A stretch of DNA of 12,028 nt from an uncultured Oscillospiraceae bacterium (GCA_900754515.1 CAAEDD010000030.1:1-12028), one strand, 5' to 3'. Shown: positions 1 to 6,172, counted from the stretch's first letter. The notes: generated by a model from the sequence alone, not told the origin. A program made the numbers and translations.

Positions 1-459
1 CTTCCATACCCGGCCGCTGGCGGTAAAATATCCGGAAATGGAGGAGCAGAGAGATATGCATGGCATGCTCCAGGCCGACAGCCGCAAACTCATTACCGTG
101 CGGGCATCACCTATCCACAAAAAGCCTATGGGCTCGGCCAGAAGCCACAGCACCGCCGAAGCCGCAAAACCAAACAGCGCCCCATAGCTCAAACAGCGGT
201 TCATTGCCGAACGCACTCCGGCACTGTTATCCTTGCCCAGCTCCTCGGCCACAAGCCGGGTTGTGGCAAAGCGTATGCCGGATATTGCAAAGGTGGCACA
301 GAGATTGGTCACCGAGCAGACCAGCTGGTAAAGACCTATCCCGGCAGAGCCTATACGCCCTACCAGCCACACCTGAAAGGCTATGCCGATGCAGCTCATC
401 AGCAGCGATGAGCTGGTCAGCAGCGCCGTATTGTATACCAGTTTCCTTCTGGATATCAC
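1..459 (-). CDS. Oligosaccharide flippase, SpoVB/MOP family (C-terminal part beyond window)
   Basis: This is the N-terminal 153 residues of a membrane flippase of the MOP (MATE/SpoVB/RfbX) superfamily, which moves lipid-linked sugars across the membrane in wall or spore-cortex synthesis. The protein starts at a GTG (457-459) preceded by AGGGGAGGT at a good distance and reads VISRRKLVYNTALL. It continues with hydrophobic helices (about residues 8-30, 38-62 and 95-115) and family-like stretches such as GSAGIGLYQLV, SGIRFATTRLVAEE and GYFTASGRVWK. The acidic/basic pattern LVAEELGKDN followed by a cytoplasmic loop and the next helix pair is typical of SpoVB-like proteins. The reading frame stays open to base 1, so the stop lies outside. 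It is divergent from the kinase gene at 613. Family is fairly secure; the exact substrate, and whether it is true spoVB, cannot be told from this fragment. Confidence 0.8.
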   Translation of the reverse strand, partial: MISRRKLVYNTALLTSSSLLMSCIGIAFQVWLVGRIGSAGIGLYQLVCSVTNLCATFAISGIRFATTRLVAEELGKDNSAGVRSAMNRCLSYGALFGFAASAVLWLLAEPIGFLWIGDARTVMSLRLSAWSMPCISLCSSISGYFTASGRVWK

Positions 460-528
460 GCTCAGACCTCCCCTCAGACAAAGTCTATGCTGGGAGTGCG
501 CCCCACTTGTCCCGGCGACACAAAATAC

Positions 529-557
529 TTGAAAAAAAACCGGTACAGTGGTATCTT
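529..557 (+). promoter_or_regulatory. Putative sigma-A promoter for the cytidylate kinase-like gene
   Basis: TTGAAA (529-534) and TATCTT (552-557) are separated by exactly 17 bases and lie about 55 bases before the ATG at 613. The leader carries a strong AAGGAGGT ribosome site at 598-605. Nothing else in the 153-base divergent gap (460-612) looks like a better candidate for this gene. Confidence 0.55.
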
Positions 558-612
558 TAATTCAACAAAATAAAGCACTTAATAATGCACTGCCATAAAG
601 GAGGTCGGAAAA

Positions 613-1212
613 ATGATAATCACAATAGGAAGAGAACACGGAAGCAACGGCCACGACATCGCCAGGGAACTGGCTAAGCAGCTGGGCTACAAGTGCTACG
701 ACAAGGAAATCATTGAACACGCAGCGGAGCTTTCAGGCTTCAGTAAGGAAATATTTGACTCCTATGATGAGAAAAAGGTTTCGGCCTACGTGGTCCCTAA
801 TCCCCATTACATAGGTATGGCCGACGGCTTCAGGCTGAATATGCAGGTCGCCTCTGCCAAGTTCGAGACTATCCGCACTCTGGCTAAGGAGGGTAACTCC
901 ATATTTGTTGGCCGCTGCGCAGACTATGTGCTGAGAAACCGCAAGGACCTGGTTAGGATCTTTATCATGGCGGACAGCGACTTCAGAATCAAAACACTTA
1001 TGAAGCGCAAAGGAATCGATGCCGCCGAGGCCAAAAAGCTTATGCGTCAGGTGGATAAGGATCGCTCCAGCTATTACAAATATTACACCGATCAGATATG
1101 GGGAGAGGCTGAAAACTACGACCTGTGCGTGGACAGCAGCCGCATAGGCGTCCAGGGCTCAGTGAAGGTTATCAGGGCATACATGGATGCCATGAATAAA
1201 ACTACGACTTGA
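613..1212 (+). CDS. Cytidylate kinase-like family protein
   Basis: A 199-residue P-loop kinase-like protein of the cytidylate-kinase-like family (PF13189 type), common in Clostridia beside the true cmk. Members are assumed to phosphorylate a nucleotide or related small molecule, but the substrate is not established. It opens with MIITIGREHGSNGHDIA, where GREHGSNGHDIA (residues 6-17) is the family's variant phosphate-binding loop. It then has YDKEIIEHAAELSGFS, a nucleotide-binding core FVGRCADYVLR and a LID-like region with several basic residues (RIKTLMKRKG). Length and start are normal for the family. The ATG follows AAGGAGGT by 7 bases. The gene has its own upstream promoter. Its stop codon overlaps the -35 box of the downstream riboswitch transcript, so the two are packed together but separately transcribed. 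Confidence 0.85.
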   Translation: MIITIGREHGSNGHDIARELAKQLGYKCYDKEIIEHAAELSGFSKEIFDSYDEKKVSAYVVPNPHYIGMADGFRLNMQVASAKFETIRTLAKEGNSIFVGRCADYVLRNRKDLVRIFIMADSDFRIKTLMKRKGIDAAEAKKLMRQVDKDRSSYYKYYTDQIWGEAENYDLCVDSSRIGVQGSVKVIRAYMDAMNKTTT

Positions 1213-1237
1213 CAAGCCGGGACACACATGCTATTAC
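1209..1237 (+). promoter_or_regulatory. Promoter of the manganese-riboswitch transcript
   Basis: A perfect TTGACA -35 (1209-1214) overlaps the stop codon of the kinase gene. It is followed after 17 bases by TATTAC (1232-1237). Transcription would start around 1243-1245, just before the P1 helix of the riboswitch. An alternative -10, TATACT at 1238-1243, would give a 23-base spacer and is less likely. Confidence 0.6.
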
Positions 1238-1244
1238 TATACTC

Positions 1245-1340
1245 CATTGATAAGGGAGTAGTTACCGTTTTTGCGGAACTCTAGTCAACATTCGGCAGTT
1301 TTGCTGCCTGGCTATTGTTATAATTAACGAGACTTATCTG
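1245..1340 (+). ncRNA. yybP-ykoY manganese riboswitch
   Basis: The leader shows the conserved parts of the yybP-ykoY Mn2+ aptamer. P1 is GATAAG (1249-1254) pairing with CTTATC (1333-1338). The L1 consensus GGAGTAG follows P1 directly (1255-1261), and the L3 consensus AACGAGA lies just 5' of the second P1 strand (1326-1332). Between them are a hairpin GTT-A-CCG...CGGAAC (1261-1279), a stem AGTC/GGCT (1283-1286 with 1310-1313) and a hairpin GGCAG...CTGCC (1294-1308). The second P1 strand and the L3 bases also form the left arm of the terminator that follows. Metal-bound aptamer and terminator therefore exclude each other, predicting Mn2+-induced read-through. The Mn2+ ligand is known for the family; the switch mechanism here is read from the pairing. 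Confidence 0.88.
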
Positions 1341-1369
1341 CAATCTATTTGCGGATAGGTCTCGTTTTT
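1326..1369 (+). terminator. Riboswitch-controlled intrinsic terminator
   Basis: An 18-bp stem pairs 1326-1343 with 1349-1366 (two G-T wobbles), closed by a 5-base loop (1344-1348) and ending in TTTTT (1365-1369). Its left arm contains the L3 and P1 bases of the aptamer, so it should form only when the aptamer is metal-free. Confidence 0.88.
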
Positions 1370-1409
1370 GCGTAAGCCAATAGCCTTTGTTTGGGAGGAG
1401 AGAATACAT

Positions 1410-2351
1410 ATGGATATGTTCATCTGTCTTATGCTTTTTGCTGCGGGTATAGCTCTGGTCGTAAAGGGCGGCGATGCTTTTGTGGACGCTGCCAGCTGGA
1501 TCGCCAAAGCTATGGATATCCCCACCTTCATCATCGGTGCCACCATTGTGAGCCTTGCTACCACTATGCCGGAGATGATAGTGTCAGTCATGGCCGCAGC
1601 CGAGGGCAAGGTGGACATGGCCATTGGCAATGCTGTGGGTTCCGTGATAGCCAACACCGGGCTCATCATGGCGGTGGCTATGGTGGCCATGAACATTCCA
1701 TGCAGCCGGGAAAAATATCTGCCCCAATGCCTGCTGCTCATAGCCGCTTCAGCGGCGCTGCTCATAGGCTGCCGCGGCGGCAGACTAAATGTTCTGTGGA
1801 GCCTGATGCTCACGCTGATTTTCCTGCTGTTCATGGGGGAAAATCTACGCCGGGCCAAAAGTGAGATGAAGAGCGCTCAGGAACATCAGAGCGTGGACAA
1901 AGGGGAGCTTGCACGCAACATAGTCAAGTTTATCATTGCCGCTGCTGCCATAGTCCTGGGCAGCCGATTCATGGTGGATAACGGCAGCCGCATTGCATAC
2001 CTGCTTGGCGTGCCGGAACGGATAGTGGCTCTTACTCTGGTGGCAATAGGCACTTCCTTGCCGGAGCTGGTGACTACGCTGACGGCCATAGTAAAAAAGG
2101 AGTCCGCTCTGTCCATCGGAAATATCATAGGGGCAAACATTATCGACCTGTCTTTGATACTGCCCATATCCTCCATGGCAGCAGGGGAACCCCTGCCGGT
2201 ATCGGCCCAGAGCCTGTGGATGGACCTGCCCGCCTGCCTGCTGATAACCCTGCTGGCCATCCTGCCGCTGATGCTCAGAGAAAAAGCATCGAAGCTCCAG
2301 GGCGCAGCGCTTTTGGCTGGCTATGGTGTGTATCTGATATTTGTGATATAA
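1410..2351 (+). CDS. Cation antiporter of the Ca2+/cation (CaCA, YrbG-like) family, probable Mn2+ exporter
   Basis: A 313-residue inner-membrane antiporter of the YrbG/NCX type with about ten helices and the two inverted alpha repeats of the family. Alpha-1 (about 43-86) contains SLATTMPE and AIGNAVGSVIAN. Alpha-2 (about 207-251) contains AIGTSLPEL and SIGNIIGANIID. The acidic/amide residues matching the ion site of archaeal NCX are present: E55, N82, E219 and D246. A small loop with charged residues (145-170) separates the halves, as expected. The ATG at 1410 is chosen because GGAGGAG (1394-1400) lies 9 bases before it; the frame also extends upstream to a TTG at 1368, but that lies in the terminator tail. 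Control by a Mn2+ riboswitch suggests the exported ion is manganese rather than calcium. That specificity is inference; the family call is solid. Confidence 0.88.
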   Translation: MDMFICLMLFAAGIALVVKGGDAFVDAASWIAKAMDIPTFIIGATIVSLATTMPEMIVSVMAAAEGKVDMAIGNAVGSVIANTGLIMAVAMVAMNIPCSREKYLPQCLLLIAASAALLIGCRGGRLNVLWSLMLTLIFLLFMGENLRRAKSEMKSAQEHQSVDKGELARNIVKFIIAAAAIVLGSRFMVDNGSRIAYLLGVPERIVALTLVAIGTSLPELVTTLTAIVKKESALSIGNIIGANIIDLSLILPISSMAAGEPLPVSAQSLWMDLPACLLITLLAILPLMLREKASKLQGAALLAGYGVYLIFVI

Positions 2352-2373
2352 AAGAACAATATACCCGGAAAAA

Positions 2374-2409
2374 CCCCGGAGGAGACTTTGCTGTAAGTCT
2401 CCTCCGGGG
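2374..2409. terminator. Bidirectional intrinsic terminator
   Basis: A perfect 15-bp GC-rich stem (2374-2388 with 2395-2409) has a 6-base loop, TGCTGT. On the minus strand it is followed by five T (complement of 2369-2373), a good terminator for thrCB. On the plus strand the tail is CTTTATATT, weaker but adequate for the antiporter. It sits in the 76-base gap between these convergent genes. Confidence 0.88.
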
Positions 2410-2427
2410 CTTTATATTAATTCCGCA

Positions 2428-3306
2428 TTATATACATTCTGCGCCCTGGTGATCCACGGCAAGCTCCTGAATATGCCAGTTATGCCGGAGGCAACCGGCG
2501 GCATCCTTCAGTTTCCCGGCAAGGCTGCCGTCACGGGTGATGCACAGCAGTGTGGGGCCGGCGCCACTGATACAGAAGGCGTCACAGCCCAGCTCGTGGG
2601 CCATTTGCCGCAGTCTGCCGCTCTCATCTATAAGAGGGAAGCGGTAGGGCTGGTGGAGGGCGTCATTGAGACAGAGGGCGATAAGCTTCTCATCTCCCAG
2701 CTCCATGGCTTTCGGCAGCAGAGCCAGGCGGGAGAGCTGAGCCACGGCGGTCTTGAAGGGTACGGACTCCGGCAGCACCGAGCGGGCGGCGTGGGTACTC
2801 AAAGGAAAGTCCGGGGACATGAGCACAAAGCGCAGCTCCGGGTGGATGCTATAAGAGAGGGTATAGACTTTGCCGTCCTCTGTCATGGAGGCGGTGAGAC
2901 CACCGAAAAAGGCAGGGGCCAGATTATCCGGGTGCCCTTCAATGGGTGTGACGATGCTGAGCAGCTCACCCTGACCATAGCCAAAACCGCCCAAAGCGTT
3001 TGCACCCAGGGCACCGGCGGCGATCATTGCCGCTGATGAACCCAAACCACGGCACACGGGGATGCCGGCAGAGATATCTATATGCACACCCGGAACGCTC
3101 AGTCCCCTATGTTCATACACGGCCTGAAAACCCTGATAGGCCAGATTATCCGGAGTCTGATACTCCGCGTCACAGCCACTGAAGCTGAGGCGGTCTGCCA
3201 AAGTGAAGCTGAGAGTATTATATAGTTGCAGGGCGCAGCCCAATGTGTCAAAGCCAACACCCAGATTGGCGGTGGTGGCCGGGACACGGACAGTTACTTT
3301 TTCCAT
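2428..3306 (-). CDS. thrB: Homoserine kinase
   Basis: Homoserine kinase (292 residues, usual length) phosphorylates L-homoserine with ATP to O-phosphohomoserine, the substrate of the threonine synthase encoded just upstream. It belongs to the cytosolic GHMP kinase family. The N terminus VRVPATTANLGVGFDTLG is the family's first motif. The ATP-binding glycine loop IPVCRGLGSSAA is at about residues 82-93, and the C-terminal GAGPTLLCI motif near 249-257 shapes the active site. EGHPDNLAPAFFGGL, also typical of ThrB, is present. The ATG lies inside the last codons of thrC: the two genes share 13 bases (3294-3306) in different frames, with little ribosome-site sequence, so translation is probably coupled. 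Transcription ends at the hairpin at 2374-2409. Confidence 0.95.
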   Translation of the reverse strand: MEKVTVRVPATTANLGVGFDTLGCALQLYNTLSFTLADRLSFSGCDAEYQTPDNLAYQGFQAVYEHRGLSVPGVHIDISAGIPVCRGLGSSAAMIAAGALGANALGGFGYGQGELLSIVTPIEGHPDNLAPAFFGGLTASMTEDGKVYTLSYSIHPELRFVLMSPDFPLSTHAARSVLPESVPFKTAVAQLSRLALLPKAMELGDEKLIALCLNDALHQPYRFPLIDESGRLRQMAHELGCDAFCISGAGPTLLCITRDGSLAGKLKDAAGCLRHNWHIQELAVDHQGAECI

Positions 3307-4766
3307 ACTTTTTCAGCCGCCTTTTCCAATACATAATCCTTCATGCCACTTTTAGACACACAGTCGAAATGGAGCCGGGGGCGCTGACGAAGGCCCCGGA
3401 GATTTTCAGGCATGGGTACACCGGTGACCTGTTCGATGCGGTCCATCAGGGCAAACTCGTCCCCAGTATGCTCCAGCTTCAGAGCTTCCATCAGGGCTCC
3501 GGGAAACTTGTAAGGAGAGGCGGTGGACAAAACCACTACCGGAGCATGGCCGGGATTTGCCGCCTTATACTGCTGGGCTACATTCCATGCCACAGCGGTA
3601 TGGGTATCCATGAGGTAATGATGCTCCTGCCAGACAGAGGCTATGGTCTCCACGGTGGTGACATCGTCGCACCAGGAGGCAAAGAAGCGCTGCTGGGCCT
3701 TTTTCAGAAGCTCCTGGGGCAGCTGGTATCCGGAATTCCTGTCCAGCTGGGACATAAGGGAGGATACCAGGCGGCTGTCGCCGGAGAGATAGAACAAAAG
3801 CCGCTCCAGATTGCTGGAGACCAGAATGTCCATGGAGGGAGACAGACTGCGATGGAAGGGGCGGCGGCGGTCATAGCAACCGGTACGGAAAAAGTCCGTA
3901 AGCACATTATTTACATTGGAGGCACAGACAAGACGCCCCACAGGCAGGCCGAGTTCCCCGGCAATGTAACCGGCCAGAATGTCTCCAAAGTTGCCGGTGG
4001 GCACCACAAAGTCAACTTTGTCACCCAAAGAAATGCGGCCCAGACGGAGCATGGAAGCATAGGCGGAGAAGTAATACACCACCTGGGGCACCAGGCGGCC
4101 TATGTTTATGGAGTTTGCAGAGGACAGGCGGAGTGTGCCGGAAAGCTGCGAGAAAATCCTTTTGACGCCTGTCTGGGCATCGTCAAAGTTACCCTCTACA
4201 GCGCAGACCTTCACATTGCTCCCTTGCTGGCTGAGCATCTGGACCTCCTGCACGGGACTCACTCCGGACTTGGGATAGAAAACAATTATCCTCACTCCGG
4301 GTACATCCCGGAAACCCTCCATGGCTGCTTTGCCGGTGTCGCCGCTGGTGGCGGTGAGGATGAGCACATCCTCGGTCTCCCCGCATTTTTCCCCGGCGGC
4401 TTTCATCAGATGGGGAAGCAGACACAAAGCCATATCCTTGAAAGCACTGGTCGGGCCATGGAAGAGTTCCAGCACGGCATTATCACCCACAGGCTTTAGA
4501 GGGGTTAGCTCGTGGGCGCTGAAGCGGTGGTCATAAGCAGAGTGCACCAGACGGAGGGCTTCATCCCGGCTGATATCATAAAGCAGGGCGGAAACTATAT
4601 TTGCGGCCATTCCGTAATAGTCAAGCTTTAAGGTGCCGCGCCAGTCGAAGCCCAGAGAGCTCAAGTCAGGCAGTACATACAGGCCGCCGTCCGGGGCGAG
4701 ACCCTGAAGTATGGCATGGGAGGGGTCAGTCCTGATGGATGAGGAACGGGTGCTCTGATAATTCAT
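3294..4766 (-). CDS. thrC: Threonine synthase
   Basis: Threonine synthase (490 residues from this start) is a PLP enzyme converting O-phosphohomoserine to L-threonine and phosphate. It has the N-terminal NYQSTRS stretch of the long (fungal/E. coli-like) class, and APDGGLYVLPDL. The PLP lysine is in HGPTSAFKDMAL (Lys110), and LTATSGDTGKAAMEGF binds the cofactor phosphate. Further family blocks are GNFGDILAGY and SANSINIGRLVPQ. The start at 4766 is preferred because GGAGG (4773-4777 on this strand) lies 6 bases before it. An in-frame ATG at 4778 overlaps that ribosome site and has none of its own. It is first in a two-gene operon with thrB, an order seen in many Firmicutes. The leader is about 40 bases and shows no T-box or attenuator. 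Confidence 0.95.
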   Translation of the reverse strand: MNYQSTRSSSIRTDPSHAILQGLAPDGGLYVLPDLSSLGFDWRGTLKLDYYGMAANIVSALLYDISRDEALRLVHSAYDHRFSAHELTPLKPVGDNAVLELFHGPTSAFKDMALCLLPHLMKAAGEKCGETEDVLILTATSGDTGKAAMEGFRDVPGVRIIVFYPKSGVSPVQEVQMLSQQGSNVKVCAVEGNFDDAQTGVKRIFSQLSGTLRLSSANSINIGRLVPQVVYYFSAYASMLRLGRISLGDKVDFVVPTGNFGDILAGYIAGELGLPVGRLVCASNVNNVLTDFFRTGCYDRRRPFHRSLSPSMDILVSSNLERLLFYLSGDSRLVSSLMSQLDRNSGYQLPQELLKKAQQRFFASWCDDVTTVETIASVWQEHHYLMDTHTAVAWNVAQQYKAANPGHAPVVVLSTASPYKFPGALMEALKLEHTGDEFALMDRIEQVTGVPMPENLRGLRQRPRLHFDCVSKSGMKDYVLEKAAEKVWKK

Positions 4767-4811
4767 AGTGGCCTCCATTCTGTTGGAAAAGAAAATATCA
4801 AGCTTTACAGG

Positions 4812-4840
4812 ATGATATGATATTTATTTCAAAATGTCAA
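4812..4840 (-). promoter_or_regulatory. Promoter of the thrC-thrB operon
   Basis: Reading the minus strand, TTGACA (4840-4835) and TATCAT (4817-4812) are separated by exactly 17 bases, giving a near-consensus sigma-A promoter. The start point would be near 4805, about 40 bases before the thrC ATG at 4766. It lies within 45 bases of the end of the prophage immunity operon. Confidence 0.75.
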
Positions 4841-4879
4841 GGACGCTGCGCCGGGTTTACAGGGTTTTCGGTCCCTTCT

Positions 4880-5230
4880 CTAAATATACAGACTCTCCAG
4901 ATCCAGGTGCTGCTGGGCGCAGAGATTTTGCAGCCAGCGGCTAAGCGCAGCTTCAGAACCAAAGCAGGGTATAAAGCCCTCCGGCGGGTGAAGCACCACA
5001 TTCACATGCTCACCATCAGCCTGGCGCTCCATCAGGCTGATGGGCATATCCAGATAAAAATGCTCCCCACGGATATGGCCCAACTCATGCTCCAAAACCT
5101 CCTGCCGCCTCTGAGGCGGCAGGAGAGAATTTATATATATGTCAAAGCTTCCGTCATTATTTGGAACAGTCACGCCCTCCACTGTACGGGGCAGTTCCAC
5201 CAGACGGACATAATAGTCAGCCATTGCCAC
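4880..5230 (-). CDS. ImmA/IrrE-like metallopeptidase
   Basis: A small (116-residue) putative zinc metallopeptidase of the ImmA/IrrE type. The motif LEHELGHIRGEH has the HExxH zinc site (His48, Glu49, His52) with a further Glu at 56. Such proteins usually cut the partner repressor (as ImmA cuts ImmR in ICEBs1), relieving repression after DNA damage or on signal. It is immediately downstream of, and overlaps, the XRE repressor gene, fitting that job. The GTG start at 5230 has AAAGG 6 bases before it. An ATG at 5224 (MADYYVRLVELP) is also possible, but its spacing of 12 is long. It is near the short end of the family and lacks any HTH domain. A perfect 12-bp inverted repeat lies in its coding sequence at 5099-5125, just before the HELGH codons. 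Confidence 0.8.
   Translation of the reverse strand: MAMADYYVRLVELPRTVEGVTVPNNDGSFDIYINSLLPPQRRQEVLEHELGHIRGEHFYLDMPISLMERQADGEHVNVVLHPPEGFIPCFGSEAALSRWLQNLCAQQHLDLESLYI
5099..5125. repeat. Perfect 12-bp inverted repeat inside the metallopeptidase gene
   Basis: Bases 5099-5110 are exactly complementary to 5114-5125, with a 3-base loop (CTG). On the coding (minus) strand it encodes LLPPQRRQE directly ahead of the HELGH motif. There is no T-run, so it is not an ordinary terminator. It would make a very stable mRNA hairpin. Confidence 0.8.
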
Positions 5231-5576
5231 GCAGCGCCTTTATTATCTTAACGGCCTGGCGAACATCCTCAGGACTCGCATCTTTTGCCAGGGAAAACAG
5301 CATGCGCATATCCTCCCGCTCCCTCAGGGCGGTGAGAAGCTGAGTCATCTCGTCAGCAGCGGGGGGAGTAGATGGCTCATCTGCCTCTCCCATGAGATAG
5401 GCGGGTGTGGTCCCCAAAATGTCAGCTACCTGCTGAAGCTGGACCTGGCTGGGCTGGGACTTGTGCTGCTTCCAATCCTGGCACAGCGTGGCGCTGCGCC
5501 CCAGTGACTGGGCTATAAACTTCTTGGTTATGCCCTTGGAACGGCGCAGCTGTTCAAACCTGTCGTAATCGAACAA
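5217..5576 (-). CDS. Phage XRE-family transcriptional repressor
   Basis: A 119-residue DNA-binding protein with an N-terminal Cro/cI-type helix-turn-helix. The core is about residues 9-62: LRRSKGITKKFIAQSLGRS, then the recognition region and LQQVADILGTTPAYLMGE, the usual end of XRE domains. A Pro-rich linker (68-74) leads to a short helical C-terminal part (75-119) that probably dimerises. There is no LexA-type peptidase domain, so inactivation probably depends on the adjoining ImmA-like peptidase. The start is debatable. A TTG at 5576 (MFDYDRF) has GGGGTGA 5 bases upstream, whereas the in-frame ATG at 5600 has no ribosome site. It is divergent from the packaging genes and faces the control region containing AATCTTAAAA repeats, its likely operators. 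No clear promoter of its own was found. Confidence 0.85.
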   Translation of the reverse strand: MFDYDRFEQLRRSKGITKKFIAQSLGRSATLCQDWKQHKSQPSQVQLQQVADILGTTPAYLMGEADEPSTPPAADEMTQLLTALREREDMRMLFSLAKDASPEDVRQAVKIIKALRGNG

Positions 5577-5607
5577 ACATTTCACCCCATTTATGTGCAT
5601 ATCAACG

Positions 5608-5768
5608 AATCTTAAAAAAGAAAGAACAAGAACTAGAAAATCTTAAAAAAATAGGATATACTTAGCGGCGTCAGCTGAAGAAAGACAGGGTTAAACCTAA
5701 TTAAACCAGTGTCTGCCTGATTCAATACTAAGGGAGAGAATTGAATTTGTCAAGAATTAATCTTAAAA
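5608..5768. repeat. Three direct copies of AATCTTAAAA, putative repressor operators
   Basis: The 10-mer AATCTTAAAA occurs at 5608-5617, 5639-5648 and 5759-5768, all in the same orientation within the only sizeable gap between the divergent repressor and the rightward genes. Copies one and two are 31 bases apart (three helical turns) near the repressor start. Copy three overlaps the -10 of the rightward promoter. This fits operator sites, but the region is AT-rich and binding is inferred. Confidence 0.5.
5691..5707. repeat. Tandem TTAAACC direct repeat
   Basis: TTAAACC occurs at 5691-5697 and 5701-5707, exactly 10 bases apart, in the divergent control region. AGACA (5683-5687) and TGTCT (5710-5714) flank the pair as an inverted repeat. 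It could be a second regulator-binding site. Confidence 0.4.
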
Positions 5769-5769
5769 T
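5741..5769 (+). promoter_or_regulatory. Putative rightward phage promoter
   Basis: TTGAAT (5741-5746) and TAAAAT (5764-5769) are separated by 17 bases. The site lies about 45 bases before the GTG of the first rightward gene (5815), which has its own AAGGAG site. The AATCTTAAAA copy at 5759-5768 overlaps the -10, so a bound repressor would block it. Confidence 0.55.
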
Positions 5770-5814
5770 AATGCGAAAAATCTGCAAATAGTAAGAATAT
5801 AAGGAGAGTACGGC

Positions 5815-5934
5815 GTGGTTCAGATAAAAGACGACCCAATTATCAGCTCTATGGAGCGCAGCGGATACCCGCCCTGGTTCCAAAACGGAGGCAAGGATGA
5901 AGATGAAGGAGGAGAAGAGCATGGCAAGTTATAA
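5815..5934 (+). CDS. Small phage protein, 39 residues
   Basis: A short gene starting at GTG 5815 with AAGGAGAG (5801-5808) at good spacing, ending at TAA 5932-5934. The product reads VVQIKDDPIISSMERSGYPP followed by WFQNGGKDEDEGGEEHGKL. The DPII..MERSGYPPW pattern resembles short proteins I associate with Firmicute prophages, often beginning with DPII..ERTGYP and placed near the start of a transcription unit; their function is unknown. It is the first gene after the rightward promoter and overlaps the next gene by 14 bases, the ribosome site of which lies in its Gly/Glu codons. The acidic tail could simply reflect that embedded AAGGAGGAG. Confidence rests on ribosome site, position and the N-terminal pattern, not on a database match. 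Confidence 0.6.
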   Translation: MVQIKDDPIISSMERSGYPPWFQNGGKDEDEGGEEHGKL

Positions 5935-6172
5935 AAAACTCTGCTGGACCATGGCAGACGTGAAGTGCCCCTTTTACAAAAAGGACAGCCGGCAGGAGAG
6001 AAGTATAAGCTGCGAGGGCTTTGATGAGGGAAGCACTGTAGAGACACGCTTTAAAAATCTGGGTCTCAGGGAAAAACATATGGGTTGCTACTGCGTCAGC
6101 CGTTTTGAGCTCTGCCCCATATATAAAAGCACCTTTGACACCAAGTACAGAGAGGACGGGGCCTGGACATGA
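5921..6172 (+). CDS. Cysteine-rich small phage protein, possible zinc binder
   Basis: An 83-residue protein starting at ATG 5921, chosen because AAGGAGG (5906-5912) lies 8 bases upstream; an in-frame ATG at 5897 has no better site. Cysteines at 8, 16, 31, 56, 58 and 65 come in the blocks KCPFYKKD, ISCEGF, MGCYCVSRFELCPIY. This CPFY/CEG/CxC layout resembles a family of small proteins encoded near terminase genes in Firmicute phages, for which I know no proven role. A metal-binding fold and a regulatory or packaging-accessory function are guesses from the cysteines and position. Its TGA overlaps the ATG of the small terminase gene (ATGA), so the two are probably translationally coupled. Confidence 0.75.
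   Translation: MASYKKLCWTMADVKCPFYKKDSRQERSISCEGFDEGSTVETRFKNLGLREKHMGCYCVSRFELCPIYKSTFDTKYREDGAWT

Noticed and set aside
60..560. A 166-codon plus-strand open frame
   Set aside because: It is antisense to the flippase gene, rich in Pro/Ser/Cys with no family pattern, and has no ribosome site; the minus-strand frame gives clear membrane helices.
3243..4499. A 418-codon plus-strand open frame
   Set aside because: It lies opposite thrC, which has all its active-site motifs. The antisense product is Gly/His-rich without domains and comes from GC-biased third positions.
4767..4811. T-box or threonine attenuator in the thrC leader
   Set aside because: The leader is only about 40 bases, with no stem-terminator and no Thr-rich leader peptide.
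4817..5251. A 144-codon plus-strand open frame
   Set aside because: It is opposite the metallopeptidase gene and the thrC promoter; the HELGH-encoding minus frame is the real one.
5601..5700. Promoter for the repressor on the minus strand
   Set aside because: TTGTTC and several TAAGAT-like boxes exist, but none pair at 16-18 bases with decent matches, so no site is called.
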